From Zingiber officinale (lineage: Eukaryota > Streptophyta > Magnoliopsida > Zingiberales > Zingiberaceae), in the NCBI RefSeq assembly GCF_018446385.1, contig NC_056002.1, forward strand, positions 32,226,636-32,290,635: a stretch of DNA of 64,000 nt, given 5' to 3'. The notes beneath the pieces were generated by a model that saw only the letters and a list, made by a program, of their open reading frames with translations, was not told the origin of the DNA and ran no database searches. Every line of letters begins with the position of its first letter. The first letter of the stretch is position 1. Shown here piece by piece: positions 26,601-36,160 of the stretch. Made by a program: the position numbers and the translations under genes.

Positions 26601-27958
26601 CTCGTTATTAGTATAGAAAAAGTTAAAACATATTATATTAGCATGTCTTATTTTACACAACATGATTGTTGAAGATGAGGAAAATCAGGTGACAAATTGG
26701 TACAACAATGAAAGTGATAAACCCTGCACAATCCGTCCAGGGTTCAAATCGAGAATTTCATAACTATCTACGGATAAATTCCAAACTAAGTGACAGTTAT
26801 GTGCATCACCAACTTCGTGCAGACTTAGTTGAACATATTTGGTCATAATACAAGAACAATCCTTGAAAATGTTGTATTTTAAGTTTATACAAGTGTAATT
26901 TTTTTTATATGTTATATATTTCTTCATTTCAAATTTATAATAATATTTTAATTTTAAATAAATACATGTTAATTTTACATAAATAATATATTTAAAAATA
27001 ATATTATTATTTATTTTAAACAATAATCATTTAATATTATTATTTATTTTAATGTTAAATAAATATAATTTAATTTTATGTAAATAATATATTTAAAAAT
27101 AATATTATTATTTATTTTAAATAATAATTATTTAAATTATGTAAATACAATTGAAATTGTAATAAAAATAAAGATGAATGGACAGTGGGGTCTATTAATA
27201 ATAACTAATAAGTGTTAATGTTAAAATAATGTGAAAGAATGAATGTATTAATATAATTTATATATAACATGGGACTCTCACACTTTGATCAGGTGAGGGG
27301 TGTTAGAGATAATAACGAACATGTTTCTTTGATTTCACGCAAAGCTTCCTTTTTTTTCAATGAAGAATGTCGAGCGGAATCAAAGCAACCACGGAAGGAA
27401 AAAAACTTGCGTGATTGAAGCACTCACATTGGTGTACAGTGTGTAGAGAGCCAACCCCTTACTCCCTTGCGGCTTCTCTTTGGCAATCACACAAGTGCAT
27501 CGCCCAACATCGACAGGCAGAGGCCTATACAACAACGACCTACACGAGAACTTCAATTTGAGCCCGATCCCCCCTCGACAAATCCACACTGATCTCTCCT
27601 ATAAGAACCGTAAATCCGATACATACCTGTTGGGTAGCGTCGCCCAGGAGGACGCCGGCGCAGACTCGGAGTCGGAGAACTGGTCCCAGACGTCGGAGGA
27701 TGATGAGGCGGCGAGCGGCTCCCAGGAACGCGAAGAAGGATCGCCCAGACTCATGCAGATCTGTATCGAGGGCTTGAGGGCGGCGGGAGGTTTGACGTCG
27801 ACCGGCTTCTTGCCGTTGCAGACGGTGAGGCAGACGACGGGGGCGAGGTTCTCCTTGTTGTGAGCGGAGGCCGGCGAGTGGAGGGTGGGGAGGGAGGATG
27901 GGGAGGAGGACGAGTTGTGGCGGTGGGAGGGGAGCAAGGGCTTCCTTGGGGCAGCCAT
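10430..27958 (-). CDS. TULP8: Tubby-like protein (TULP8 type), complete, nine exons
   Basis: Tubby-domain protein; the C-terminal tubby barrel is known to bind phosphoinositides and DNA in some members, but the role of the TULP8 type is unclear. Minus-strand exons: 27958-27627, 27539-27428, 12116-11940, 11854-11802, 11704-11602, 11079-10990, 10908-10813, 10731-10664 and 10505-10430 (stop TAA). They sum to 1107 nt, giving 368 aa in frame throughout. The N-terminus (about residues 1-110) is Ser/Pro-rich and has no F-box, unlike most plant tubby proteins. Family landmarks: L-P-V-D-V-G-R-C-T-C-V-I, then R-N-G-R-S-E-F-V-I-A-Q-N, A-W-I-P-K-S-Q-S-M-Q-L-K, S-V-K-N-F-Q-L, I-L-Q-L-G-K-I-G and the closing G-Y-Q-A-F-C-I-C-L. 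Intron 2 is about 15.3 kb and holds a transposon nest. Intron 8 is GC-AG. The reading frame shows no lesion, so the gene is probably functional. Confidence 0.93.
10506..10663 (-). other. GC-AG intron (last intron of the tubby-like gene)
   Basis: On the minus strand the donor reads TACAG|GCAAGTGAG and the acceptor TGATCCAG|GCATCCG. AG|GCAAGT is the strong consensus of the minor GC-AG class of U2 introns. No GT donor nearby keeps the frame. Splicing here joins M-D-Y-R to H-P-L-T-G-Y-Q-A-F, the conserved end of the tubby domain, which independently supports the call. Confidence 0.88.
12425..12755 (-). repeat. 3' LTR of the copia element (truncated)
   Basis: Direct repeat of 23200-23460 at clearly less than full identity. 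The right border CCAACA (minus-strand TGTTGG) is followed by the polypurine tract. Homology to the other LTR stops near 12425, so the outer part is deleted. Confidence 0.8.
13969..14461. mobile_element. hAT-type MITE (493 bp) with 8 bp target duplication
   Basis: Begins TAGGGGTATAAATGAAC and ends GATTACACCCCTA, so the terminal inverted repeat is TAGGGGTRTAA. It is flanked on both sides by the identical octamer CGCATATG (13961-13968 and 14462-14469). The outer 130 bp on each side are rich in gctcgtt/gagctcg words and partly self-complementary; the middle is AT-only. There is no coding capacity. An 8 bp duplication and this terminus type point to the hAT superfamily. It sits in the RNase H part of the copia element. 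Confidence 0.9.
15152..17850 (-). pseudogene. hAT transposase (DUF659 and dimerisation domain), probably damaged
   Basis: Transposase of the hAT element. Reading leftward: a degenerate BED zinc finger at about 17850-17640 (G-W-K-Y-C-Y-Q then C-K-F-Y-H-H, second Cys lost); a long open part at 17351-16575 holding the DUF659 core with M-S-D-G-W-T-N and I-V-T-D-N-A-S-N-C, the two catalytic Asp residues. Next comes 16482-16078 (M-G-Y-I-Y, then Q-L-H-H-P-L-H-A-T-G-Y-Y-L-N-P). The dimerisation block at about 16000-15880 (W-W-E-R-F-G then C-S-A-S-G-C-E-R-N-W-S) holds the catalytic Glu and ends at a good donor GTGAGTATTC. An acidic tail lies in 15728-15402 and 15361-15152. Introns separate some parts. 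The 17351 and 16482 segments are in different frames with no obvious splice pair, and the BED finger is defective, so autonomy is unlikely. Confidence 0.85.
17900..18065. repeat. GATCGATC array with two 22 bp palindromes in the hAT element
   Basis: Non-coding block just upstream of the transposase reading frame. The words ggatcgatc/gatcgatcc recur about every 20-27 bp. Between them stand CCTTTCTGTTCGAACAGAAA plus GG (17958-17979), a perfect 22 bp palindrome, and a second copy at 18010-18031 with one mismatch in the arm. A regulatory or structural role is possible but unproven. Confidence 0.8.
22050..22760. repeat. Array of AATCGATT palindromes in the copia leader
   Basis: Between the primer-binding site and gag of the copia element, AATCGATTG and its complement recur at least fifteen times at irregular short spacing, often as inverted pairs around a 5-8 bp core (for example near 22570-22620). 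It is interrupted by a 22 bp-plus run of alternating AT at about 22297-22340. It may be an expanded degenerate minisatellite. Confidence 0.75.
22297..22340. repeat. (TA)n microsatellite
   Basis: About 22 uninterrupted TA units within the copia leader region. It is a pure dinucleotide run, likely polymorphic. Confidence 0.95.
23001..23015 (-). other. Copia primer-binding site
   Basis: Minus strand reads TTGGTATAAGAGCC directly after the 5' LTR end CTATCA. It differs at one or two positions from the initiator tRNA-Met primer-binding consensus TGGTATCAGAGC. This fixes the orientation of the element and the inner border of its 5' LTR. Confidence 0.8.
23016..23463 (-). repeat. 5' LTR of the copia element (interrupted at its right)
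   Basis: Starts TGATAGAAC on the plus strand. About 23200-23460 is homologous to 12425-12700. The LTR breaks off at ggttcgattta, where the Harbinger element starts, and its last bases reappear at 27303-27321. Compared with the other LTR, about 40 bp next to the breakpoint are missing. Confidence 0.8.
23648..23692. repeat. (AT)n microsatellite
   Basis: About 22 alternating AT units in the left arm of the Harbinger element. Confidence 0.95.
24148..24913 (+). pseudogene. Harbinger accessory ORF1 (Myb/SANT-like, NAM-associated), decayed
   Basis: Remnant of the DNA-binding partner that PIF/Harbinger transposases need. Pieces of the trihelix-like region are spread over several frames (around 24400-24600). 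The best preserved part, 24635-24913, reads L-A-Y-E-K-Y-R-K-E-N-N-D-I-A-F-N and then W-R-T-I-K-D-R-P-I-F, a hallmark of plant proteins annotated as NAM-associated or glutathione S-transferase T3-like, followed by a basic K-R-K-G-K-G-K tail. Frameshifts and stops rule out function. Confidence 0.7.
25558..26760 (+). pseudogene. Harbinger transposase (DDE_Tnp_4), decayed
   Basis: Begins near M-S-Q-Y-S-S-S-T-N-S at 25558. The family's N-terminal part follows, with H-A-R-L-F-N-D-Y-F and then Q-I-F-Q-R-R-F-R-M. The open stretch 25972-26160 reads L-S-Y-G-V-Q-A-D-H-L-D-E-Y and contains the G-E-S-T-A-I-K-C motif. Later pieces give M-H-W-E, then N-D-I-N-V-L-Y-E-S-P-I-F and L-H-N-M-I-V-E-D-E. At least six stops or shifts interrupt it. 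Confidence 0.8.
27303..27321 (-). repeat. Outer end of the copia 5' LTR beyond the Harbinger insertion
   Basis: ttagagataataacgaaca matches ttagagataataaccaaca at 12737-12755 with one mismatch, showing that the copia LTR continues here after the Harbinger element. Confidence 0.8.
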
Positions 27959-29631
27959 GGATGGATTAGACGACGGAGGACGAGGAAGAAGAGAAGGGAG
28001 AGCACAAAAAGGTTAGATTTTTGGAGTTCAAAATTTGAATTGGAGAGGACGAATGGCAGGAACATTTATTTTAGTCTCGGGGAATGTGATTTTTTTTTGA
28101 AAAAAAGGGGTAAATTAAATGGATAAATTGTCTAAACTTCCTGCATAGAAACATTTATTTTAGTCAGAAAATATTTATTTTCACTACCGGCATTTAACAT
28201 TTCTTTATTTCAATCCTTATTTTTTTATTAAAAAAATCTAAAATAATATATAATTTTTTAAAAATGAAGTATCATTTAACTAAAATTTAATATATTTTTT
28301 AATTAATTGAACTCTGGTGGCCGTTAAAAAAATTCCGTGAGATCAAGCTGATCATTTCAAGACTAACTGTGTTTATCATTTTTTTAATCAATTGAGCTAC
28401 TCCGATTGATTGAAGATCGATCAACAATCAATCAATTTGTGTGAAGAAATATAAGGTATAAAAAGTCTAAAACAAAATATAATTTATTCTAAATTTAATC
28501 TCATTTAACTATAATCGAGTATATTTTATTGATTAGAAATCAATCGACAATTGATCTATTTGTCGTGAGGAAAGAGAAGGTATAATAATTCTAAAATAAG
28601 ATATAATTACTCTTAAATTCAGTATTATTTAATTAGAATTGAATATATTTTCTATCTCATTGAGCTATCAATCGATTTTAGTTAAATTATACTAAATTTA
28701 GGAAGAATTATACTTCATTTTAGACATATTTACCTAAAAAAAAATGGGAGATTTTGACTTTAAAGGTCTACTGAATTCGATCGGCATAGTCGTCAATGGT
28801 TTAGGGTAGAAGTCCACATTGAATTTGGAAGGGAAAGAATGAGTATTAGTGAATTTTAATCAAAACTAAAGGAAATGAAGTAACTTAATACTCATTGGGA
28901 CCTAAAACAAATAGATATGTTTGATCAGGGAATTGAAAAAAAAAGAATTCTGACATAGGGACTCAGAGCAAAATTTCAATCGTGGTTGGAGATTTTTAAG
29001 TAATTTATCGAAATTAGGGAAAATTCCTAAAAAGAGAATTTTTTATTTAAGTATTTAAAACTTTAATATTATTTAAATATTAATTAATAAATTTAATATT
29101 ACAAACTTATTTATTTTAATTTAATGAGTTATTTAGATTTACCCCTCATGATTATACAAGTGTATGAGAGATCTGCAGAGGTAATGAAATCCGCTGCTAT
29201 GTTTTAACTCCGTACCATTATAATTATTGTCTCATTCACTTACCAACTAACCAGGCCTAGGGGCTACTTAATTCATTTACAATCGTAAAATAGATGCATC
29301 TTTTATAATCAATTTGAGTAATTTCAAAAGATAAATGACAATTTAATAAATCACATAAAGAAATTCATTTCTAATAATAATAATAATAATTTATTCTCAT
29401 TAGGAAGGTACATATCAAAGAAAAATAAATAAATTTATAATGTCTCAAATTTAAACTGATACAATAACAAAACTGATATTATAGAAGTTACCTCACACAT
29501 ATGGAACTTCTGTTCTACAACAAAGATCTACAAAGTAAAAACATCTTTGCTCAACACCAATATTGTAGGGAAACATAACGGCAAACTTAACTGAACTTTA
29601 ATTCAAACCCTAAAAATGATTGTGGATTCTC
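27959..29631. other. Intergenic region: tubby-like promoter side and TMN 3' side
   Basis: The first 100-200 bp upstream of 27958 should contain the 5' UTR and promoter of the tubby-like gene; no TATA box or known motif is obvious. The rest is AT-rich with no credible gene and includes the diverged ~122 bp tandem repeat listed separately. The last 150 bp are likely the 3' UTR of the TMN gene. Confidence 0.5.
28215..28690. repeat. Diverged ~122 bp tandem repeat (about three copies)
   Basis: A unit of the form taaaataatataattt, then atttaactaaa, then tatattttntaattgattga recurs at about 28215-28335, 28440-28560 and 28565-28690. The second and third copies also share caatcgacaattgatcnatttgt. Copies differ at many positions, so the duplication is old. 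Its origin is unknown. Confidence 0.65.
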
Positions 29632-32600
29632 TCAGTCAATCTTGACTGATGAGTAGATCAACCTTGTAAACAATAAGCATGCATAGAACCCGATCGTGCC
29701 AGTCAGCACGAAGAATGCATAGGAGGCAATCAGCATGTAGCCGAAGTACATAATACCCGATACAAACTTTGTAATGTCCAACTTTGTGAAGAAGTAAAAG
29801 GTTGCATATAGGAAGAGATAGAGTGCTGATGATCCTGAGGTCAAGTAGGATCTCCACCACCACTGATAGTCCTCACTGCATAGCTGGAAGTAGCACAGTA
29901 CGATTGTGATTTCGGCGCATGTCACGAAAAGAATGAGAAAGACGAGGAAAAGGAACCCAAAAATGTAGTAGAATTGGTGCAGCCAGATTGAGGTGAGGAT
30001 GAAGAATAGCTCAATAAACACAGCTCCAAATGGAAGAATGCCTCCAATTAGTATCGAGAAAACTGGATTCATGTACCATGGCTGTTCGGGTATCTGTCTA
30101 GGAATCTTGTTTGTTTTCACAGGATCCTCGGGAGCAGGTTTCATGAACCCCAAATAGCTGCCTACAAACACCAGGGGCACTGATATACCAAACCAGAGTA
30201 GCACGAGGGCGAACATTGTGGAGAATGGCACAGCACCAGATGACTTCTCGCCCCAGATAAGAACATTCAAGACGAAGAATATGGCGAATGCAATTCCAGG
30301 GAATGTGAATGCTGTTCTCAAGGTAATTGTCTTCCATTCTGTTCCCTTGAACATCTTGTAGAGACTGCCAGAGGAGTAACCAGCAAACAAACCCATGAAC
30401 ACCCAGAGTAGGAGCATTGCTGTCATCAATCCTCCTCGGTTTGATGGAGAAAGGAATCCAAGGACTGCGAAAAGCATGGTTACAAGTAACATACCAAAGA
30501 ATTGGACTCCAGTACCAACGTAGACACACAACAAATCTGAATTAGTTGGAGGCCTGAATACATCTCCATGGACCAACTTCCATCCGGTCTCTTCTTGAGC
30601 TTCTTCTTGAGTTTCGAGTTGGTTGTACTTGGAGATATCTCGGTATAGAGTCCGCAGCATAATCATGGCTACCATTCCAGAGAGGAAGAGAACAATCATC
30701 AAGGAATTGACAATAGAAAACCAGTGGATTTGATCATCTGTCATTAGAAGATATGTATCCCACCGTGACGCCCATTTCACATCACTCTCCTGCAAAGTAG
30801 GGAAAGGAAACAAATTGAAACATAATATGACACAATCAATCTTGTACTCTTTCTTAATAGCAGTTTCACCTGAAATTCAACATCATATGTGAATATGATA
30901 TCCTTGTTTACTTCAACCTCTTGTGGGAAATCGGAGTTCACAACTGTTCGTTTCGCATGAGGATCACATGTGATAAGGCGAGTCTTGTTACCATTCCACT
31001 CACCATCATAGTCATGTTTAACACTGCAGTACAAACAATAAAATATTTCTGGATTGTAAAGCCTAGACATACAAAAAGATGACTCGTAGACAACACTAAC
31101 CTGAATGGTGTGACCTCAAATCCCACAATCCTTGCAAGGTCCAATTGTGCATCCTTGTGATACTTGACTAGAAACTCTAGATGATTGTGGATATAGTACT
31201 TTACATCCTTATTCTGTACAAAACAGAAGTGCATGAATCAATAAAACAACAACAAAATGATTTTGTCTATGCAGTGTGAGATATTGTTTACTCCAGTAGA
31301 TTGTCCTTTGGCACCAACGTAAAAGCCATGTTGATAAAATGTGGGAGTTTCCTGAACCGTTCTTTTGATAGGAACAACGAGTGGAAGATTGTCGAGGATC
31401 CTGAGAAAGAACATGCCCACTCATCGACAATATAAGTCGATAATACTAGACAAATGCTAATACACTGACGGTTGCCTTACATATTGACGCGATATTCATC
31501 CTCTATCTTTTCCTTGAGTTCTTTAACATCTTTATCAGTGAGTGTAATCTTGCAAATGATCTGACACATGTGAGGTTCCCTCATTTCAAACTGGAGCAAA
31601 AAACAAAAATAACTTAGAGCAAAATACAGAATGTGCAACAATATAAGAAACTTTAGTCACAAAGAGAGCACTAACCACATAGGGAGAATTTTCAATACGA
31701 TCACCACGAAGAACCTCTCCAAGATTTTCTGCACTATCTACTATGGTATCTGGCTGACAATATGGAAGAGAATAATAGGAATACGGCAGTTGCGTTTTTG
31801 TCGAAGTAAGCTTGTTTACTTTCACTAAAAGTGGGTCTTTCTGCAGTCAGCAATTGCAATTTATTCTTATTATGAGGATGAAAAAACTTGAACAAAGAAC
31901 TGTCAAAGAGAAGATCATAATTTGCATCTAAATGTGTACAAACAGACAGACACATAGAAAGAGAAGAAGTACTTTAAATACACTACTAAAGGTATAAAAA
32001 AGGAAAATAAACAAGTCATAAAAGAGAAACCAAAACGTCACTCTGGGTAACTTGCTGATTTATTCATTTTAGAAGAACATAAATCAATGCATCAAATTAA
32101 GTAGCTATAAGCTGCCATTAGCTTTATACACCAAATAGATCAGTAAGGGTTAACTAATGAAATGACAGCATTGACAACAAAGTAAACTCTGTTTTGAGGT
32201 GTTTTTGATTGGTTTTCAATATGGTTACATAGTGATGGCTAGGAATGTGAATTTTTTACCAGTGAAGCATTCTAGAGCCTAGGAGACATAATGGGATGCA
32301 TTTGTATGCTAATAGGAGACAAAAGTCTTGTAGTGAAGATGAGTTTTGTCTAAGAAATATATTTTTGTATCCAGGGAGCACTAGATGTGAGCTTTTCACT
32401 CTTTTCTATCATTAGTGCTAAGAGAATATTTCAAGAAGAAATAAGATATCCTTGCACAAGGAATAGGCATTGAATTGTCTAATTTTATTTTTCCTTTTTC
32501 TCTGGTAGGCAGTGGATTCTAGCAAGTGGTATTAGAGTGGTCTCCAATTCATCTAATGATATCAAAGGCACCAACTATTTATGTATTTTATATGTACAAG

Positions 32601-33260
32601 CTTGGTATTGAAGACAACTGCAACATTGTGGATGAATAAGTATCCCGTTCCAGTTGCATTTACAATAGAAAAAAAGAAATTGATCCTACTGGAAAGGTAG
32701 TTCATGTTTGCTTGCCTTCTCTAAAGAACCCTTTAATTTCTGAGCAAATGAGGAAAGAAAGGACTTTTGATGGCGCAATAAATAGTGAGACACTGCATTT
32801 AGTTTGAGCTAAATGAACCCAAACAAGATACGTGAGAAGGGTCAGTTGTAACATGAGATCCACGAATCTAACAATACTGGCCAACAGACATGACAAATTC
32901 TAACAACAATGCTTTTCTTTTCTTATCGAATATGGATTTCCAAGAGTTCAATTTTCTAATCTGAAACGAAAAGATCGATCGTTTCGCACCGGATAAAGAG
33001 TAACGGGAGTGGTAGAAACCAAACACCTTCATGAAGATCACTTTTTGCATCTTCACAACTCACGATATCGAACCAAATCCAAACTACAAAAGCGGAACGA
33101 ATCCACCAATAGATCAAAACTCACAAAAGGGGGGGACACTCACCTTCTGGAAATCGGCAGGGGCGACGCCAGGGAGGTAGAAGCCGCTGGCCCTGTCGGC
33201 GGCGAGCAGGAACACAGCCACGATCCAGGGGGCCACCGCCATGAACCGCGAGAACACCAT
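29632..33260 (-). CDS. Transmembrane 9 superfamily (EMP70/TMN) protein, complete, seven exons
   Basis: Nonaspanin of Golgi/endosomal membranes, a family implicated in sorting of membrane proteins. Exons on the minus strand: 33260-33144, 31840-31676, 31590-31481, 31400-31292, 31213-31101, 31023-30870 and 30789-29632; all introns GT-AG, total 641 aa, normal for the TMN7-like class. Residues 1-25 form a signal peptide, followed by the family signature [12 protein letters not shown]. The luminal domain reaches about residue 270, and nine hydrophobic segments follow, starting H-W-F-S-I-V-N-S-L. Conserved blocks include [15 protein letters not shown] and [13 protein letters not shown]. The C-terminus K-I-D fits the K-x-D/E signal through which plant EMP proteins bind COPI for Golgi retention. 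The large last exon carries all membrane spans. No lesion seen. Intron 1 is about 1.3 kb. Confidence 0.95.
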
Positions 33261-33926
33261 CTGAGAGGTGGAACGGAGGAGAACAGAGCGAGCTCAAAGC
33301 GAGATCTGAGATCGGGATCTGTCGATCTGCCAACAACCACCCTCGTTCTCTCGTCCGCGATGCTCGCTCATTTTAACTCGACGGGAATTTTCATTTCGCC
33401 TCCTTACTTTACCTCTATTTTCAAAATGACACAAAAAAAAATATTTCCAGCTTTTATTTTCGACTGAATAGAATTGGAAATTTAAAATGATTTTAACATC
33501 TTTCACTTTTAATAAATTCAAAGTAGCATAAATGAATTAAAAATAGCTTTTATTTTCCTTTTGGGATTTCAAATCTTATTTTTAGAAAATAAAATAAAAA
33601 TAACATATAAAAAAATGGTATATTTTTGTAGAGTTTTCAAAAATTTAGGAAGACTTCCTAAATCAAAAATAAAAATAATTAATAAATTAATTATGTCATT
33701 ATCTTATGTTTTTTATTATTAGAGAGAAAAATAAAATAAAATAAAAGAGCCCTCTTTATTATAATTATTGCTAAATTGACTTCCCATTTTAAAAATATAT
33801 TAACATAACTCCTGGTGTATTTTTTGTCTCAACAATAACTTAGTAACGTTGCAGCTACTCATTGTAGCTACCTACCAGATGCCTTGATTATTAAAAAAAA
33901 AATACTTACTCAGGTCGGAGGATCGG
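33261..33926. other. Upstream region of the TMN gene
   Basis: Holds the 5' UTR and promoter of the TMN gene (minus strand). GC-rich to about 33370, then AT-rich up to the left end of the gypsy element. No specific promoter motif is convincing. Confidence 0.5.
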
Positions 33927-34645
33927 TAATGCGGCAATAAGAATGAGTCTATTTGATAAGGGTCAATTATCACAGTGTAAATTATCACAGTGTAAATTAA
34001 AGTCAAGGCGATCAAGACTAGAACTTAAACAAAGTTCATCCGCATGATCTAAGTGGGAAGTGGCTACATCGGCTGATTGTAGGAACCATCGCCCGATTGA
34101 CCGTCTGGATGAACCAGTGTCTGGTCAGTCAGGTTGGTAGTAGAGCGGGTCGAGCGGACCACCTGTCCAATTTGGGATATATTATTGCACGTATTAATAA
34201 CGAACCGATAAAATAATAAAAGGAAAAAGGACTGAGATACTTAATAAAGAGAAGAGAAAATAAAAAAGAACACTTCATTTATCATTGAATGCAACGAACC
34301 CAAGACAAAATAATCTTATGCCGATGATAAATACTAGTTCCATGAATGTAAGAAGCCAAGATAAACATACCTTCTATCAGTAATTAATATCATTAAATAG
34401 GGGAAGATGGAGAGTCAATAAGAAACATATAAAAGAGTATGCTAAGTATGAAGAAAGTAAGATTTATCTCTATCCCTATTATTTTCAATTTCTCTTCTTC
34501 TGTTTCTAACTTGAGCATCGGAGGACCAATGCAAGGGAACATTTCCTTGGTTTGGTTTGTTTTGCAGATAGGAGCGAGGTCTTCACCTAGTAAGCAGAGT
34601 CGCCACCTCCCCGGCTTTCCAGCTTCATGCTTTCAGACAGGATCA
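33927..34645 (+). repeat. 5' LTR of gypsy element A
   Basis: Starts TAATGCGG (TG changed to TA) and ends CAGACAGGATCA. It matches 53475-54166 over its length with many substitutions and small indels, e.g. shared blocks ctggatgaaccagtgtctgg and attattttcaatttctcttc. Confidence 0.88.
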
Positions 34646-34696
34646 TTTTGGCACCGTCTGTGGAAACGTAATCTGCATCCGAACGAGAAGATAGAA

Positions 34697-35640
34697 GATG
34701 GTGAACGATTCACAACAGTGACGCTGACGCAAGAGGATCTTGACACACTGATACATGCCCGAGCGACGAAGATAGTGGAGAAACAGCAACAATAGACGCT
34801 GGTCGAGCACCAACATGCATTGTTCGAGTGCCAAGTGCAGGAGCCTGCAACCTCAGCGACAAACCACCAGGTTGAGCGAGGAGACCGAGCGGAACAAATT
34901 TCCACTCGGGAACCAAATAAAAAGCCTATTGGCACCTATGGGGAACCCCCTAATGTGTTGATCTCATTCCACCGAGCGTTATTCTGGGCTCCATCAGAAG
35001 AGGGGGCCAATCAGATAGAGATCGGGGATCTCCATCGGATGATGTGCTCGTCCAGGGCGCACGAAAGGGAAAAGCGCCAAGGTTAGATGATTCGCCCGAA
35101 TGGGTCAATCAACAGTTCATGTAAGGGATTTTGGACGACCCTCTGCCCAAGCATTATAACCTGCCGACGATCGGGAATATAATGAAGCGACCGACCTGAA
35201 CGACCACCTGACCAAGTTTGATAATGCGACCACACTTCATCAGTACATGGATGGGGTAAAGTGCAGTGTTTTCCTCACCACGCTATCTGGATCGACGCAA
35301 TGTTTGTTCAAACGGTTGCCGAGCAACTCGATCCATAGCTTCAAGGACTTCCGAGTGGCCTTCCTGCATCACTTTGCTAGCAGTCGCCGCCACCAGAAGA
35401 TGAGCGTTAATTTATTCTCACTGAAGCAGGGTCTCGAGAGGCATTAAGAGTTTATATCCAGCGCTTCAATCAGGTGGCGATGAACATCCCGACGGTCTCC
35501 TCGGACGTGTTGATGAACGCCTTCACCCAAGGGCTCACCGAAGGAGAGTTCTTCCGGTCGCTCATTCGGAGGCCGCTGAGGGACTTTGGCCACCTACAAA
35601 AGAAGGCCAACGAATACATCAACGTGGAAGAAGCCTAGGC
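34697..35640 (+). pseudogene. Gag of gypsy element A, decayed
   Basis: Capsid-type gag remnant. A D-D-P-L-P region near 35130 is followed by the open piece 35247-35447 with the capsid core (Y-M-D-G-V-K-C, W-F-x-x-L-P-like L-F-K-R-L-P-S-N-S-I, F-x-x-x-F-L-H-H-F). It continues in another frame to about 35640 (Y-I-Q-R-F-N-Q, then A-N-E-Y-I-N-V-E-E-A). Stops and shifts separate the pieces. Protease is not recognisable, and the interval to RT is too short, so a deletion is likely. Confidence 0.75.
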
Positions 35641-36160
35641 GGCAAGAAAGAAGGAGACATCTGCCGAGCTCGTAGGAGCGTCTGAACGGCGACAGTCGAG
35701 TAGTCATCAACCCCCAAGGGGCCTCGATCGAGAGGAGCCCAATCTCATCAAGAGCTAAGAATGCATGTCGTACAATATGTGACGACTGGTCGCTCGAAGG
35801 CCGCCAAAGGCAAGGAATGGATACCACTCTTCTGCTCCTTCAACCAGTTAGCAACACACAACACATGTGATTGTTACGCATGATAGTTAGTAGACCGGTC
35901 TTGCGTGGATATAGCCGTCAATCACCACCTCTTGATCGACGACACCAAATCCGATCTATAGGGTGAAGGAAGGAGGACGACTGAGCCACACCATCATCAA
36001 CCCCTACAAAGGAATAACCTGGGTCCCGACCGAGCCTTTGCCGAGCAGATCAGACCATCAACACAGGAGGAAGAGAACTAGAGTAACCATGCTCGGGGAG
36101 AGATAGAAATGATCACCGGTAGGTCGACCGACAGAGATTCTAACTGAGCAAGGAAGTCGC

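Larger units (their letters stand above)
23464..27302 (+). mobile_element. PIF/Harbinger DNA transposon, decayed
   Basis: The left end GAGCAACTGCATTGGAG resembles Harbinger/Tourist termini and is preceded by TTA; a TTA also precedes the continuation of the copia LTR at 27303-27305, the expected 3 bp target duplication. The right terminus does not match the left one, so the right inverted repeat is lost or strongly changed and the right border is tentative. The left arm has short subterminal repeats of the type aacgratagtttt (about 23735-23900) and a (TA)n run at 23648-23692. Two gene remnants typical of the superfamily follow on the plus strand. Confidence 0.7.
12425..27321 (-). mobile_element. 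Ty1/copia LTR retrotransposon, decayed, with three elements nested in it
   Basis: Copia-type element transcribed leftward. Its 5' LTR (minus sense) begins at the right: 23016-23463, continuing past an inserted Harbinger element at 27303-27321 (gagataataacgaaca). The 3' LTR is at 12425-12755, ends in CCAACA and has lost its far (left) end, roughly 190 bp or more. The two share long stretches, for example gactataagttctacaya and acaaggtctacatccaacaa. The primer-binding site next to the 5' LTR is complementary to initiator tRNA-Met, and the polypurine tract (minus strand of 12756-12767, AAGTGGGAGAT) abuts the 3' LTR. Internal order gag, integrase, RT, RNase H is that of Ty1/copia. The target duplication cannot be shown because the left end is truncated. 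Confidence 0.85.
12117..27427 (-). other. 15.3 kb intron 2 of the tubby-like gene, filled with nested transposons
   Basis: Donor AAT|GTGAGTGC (27427) and acceptor ATTGCAG|GAAGG (12117) join L-Y-T-L-Y-T-N to E-G-H-G-R-Q-D-R-K-L-A-V-A, which is the expected continuity of a TULP8-type tubby domain. Nearly the whole intron is a copia retrotransposon, in the same orientation as the gene, with a hAT MITE, a hAT transposon and a Harbinger element inserted into it. Only about 300 bp at the left end and about 100 bp at the right end look like original intron. Confidence 0.9.

Noticed and set aside
27751..28126. Overlapping Pro/Ser-rich and Gly-rich ORFs near the tubby-like start
   Set aside because: Shadows of the GC-rich first exon of the tubby-like gene in other frames.
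32041..33056. Possible extra gene in the long first intron of the TMN gene
   Set aside because: Only short ORFs without features; the flanking exons splice across the interval in phase.
33009..33467. 152-codon plus-strand ORF over the TMN first exon
   Set aside because: Shadow of the GC-rich first exon and 5' UTR on the opposite strand.
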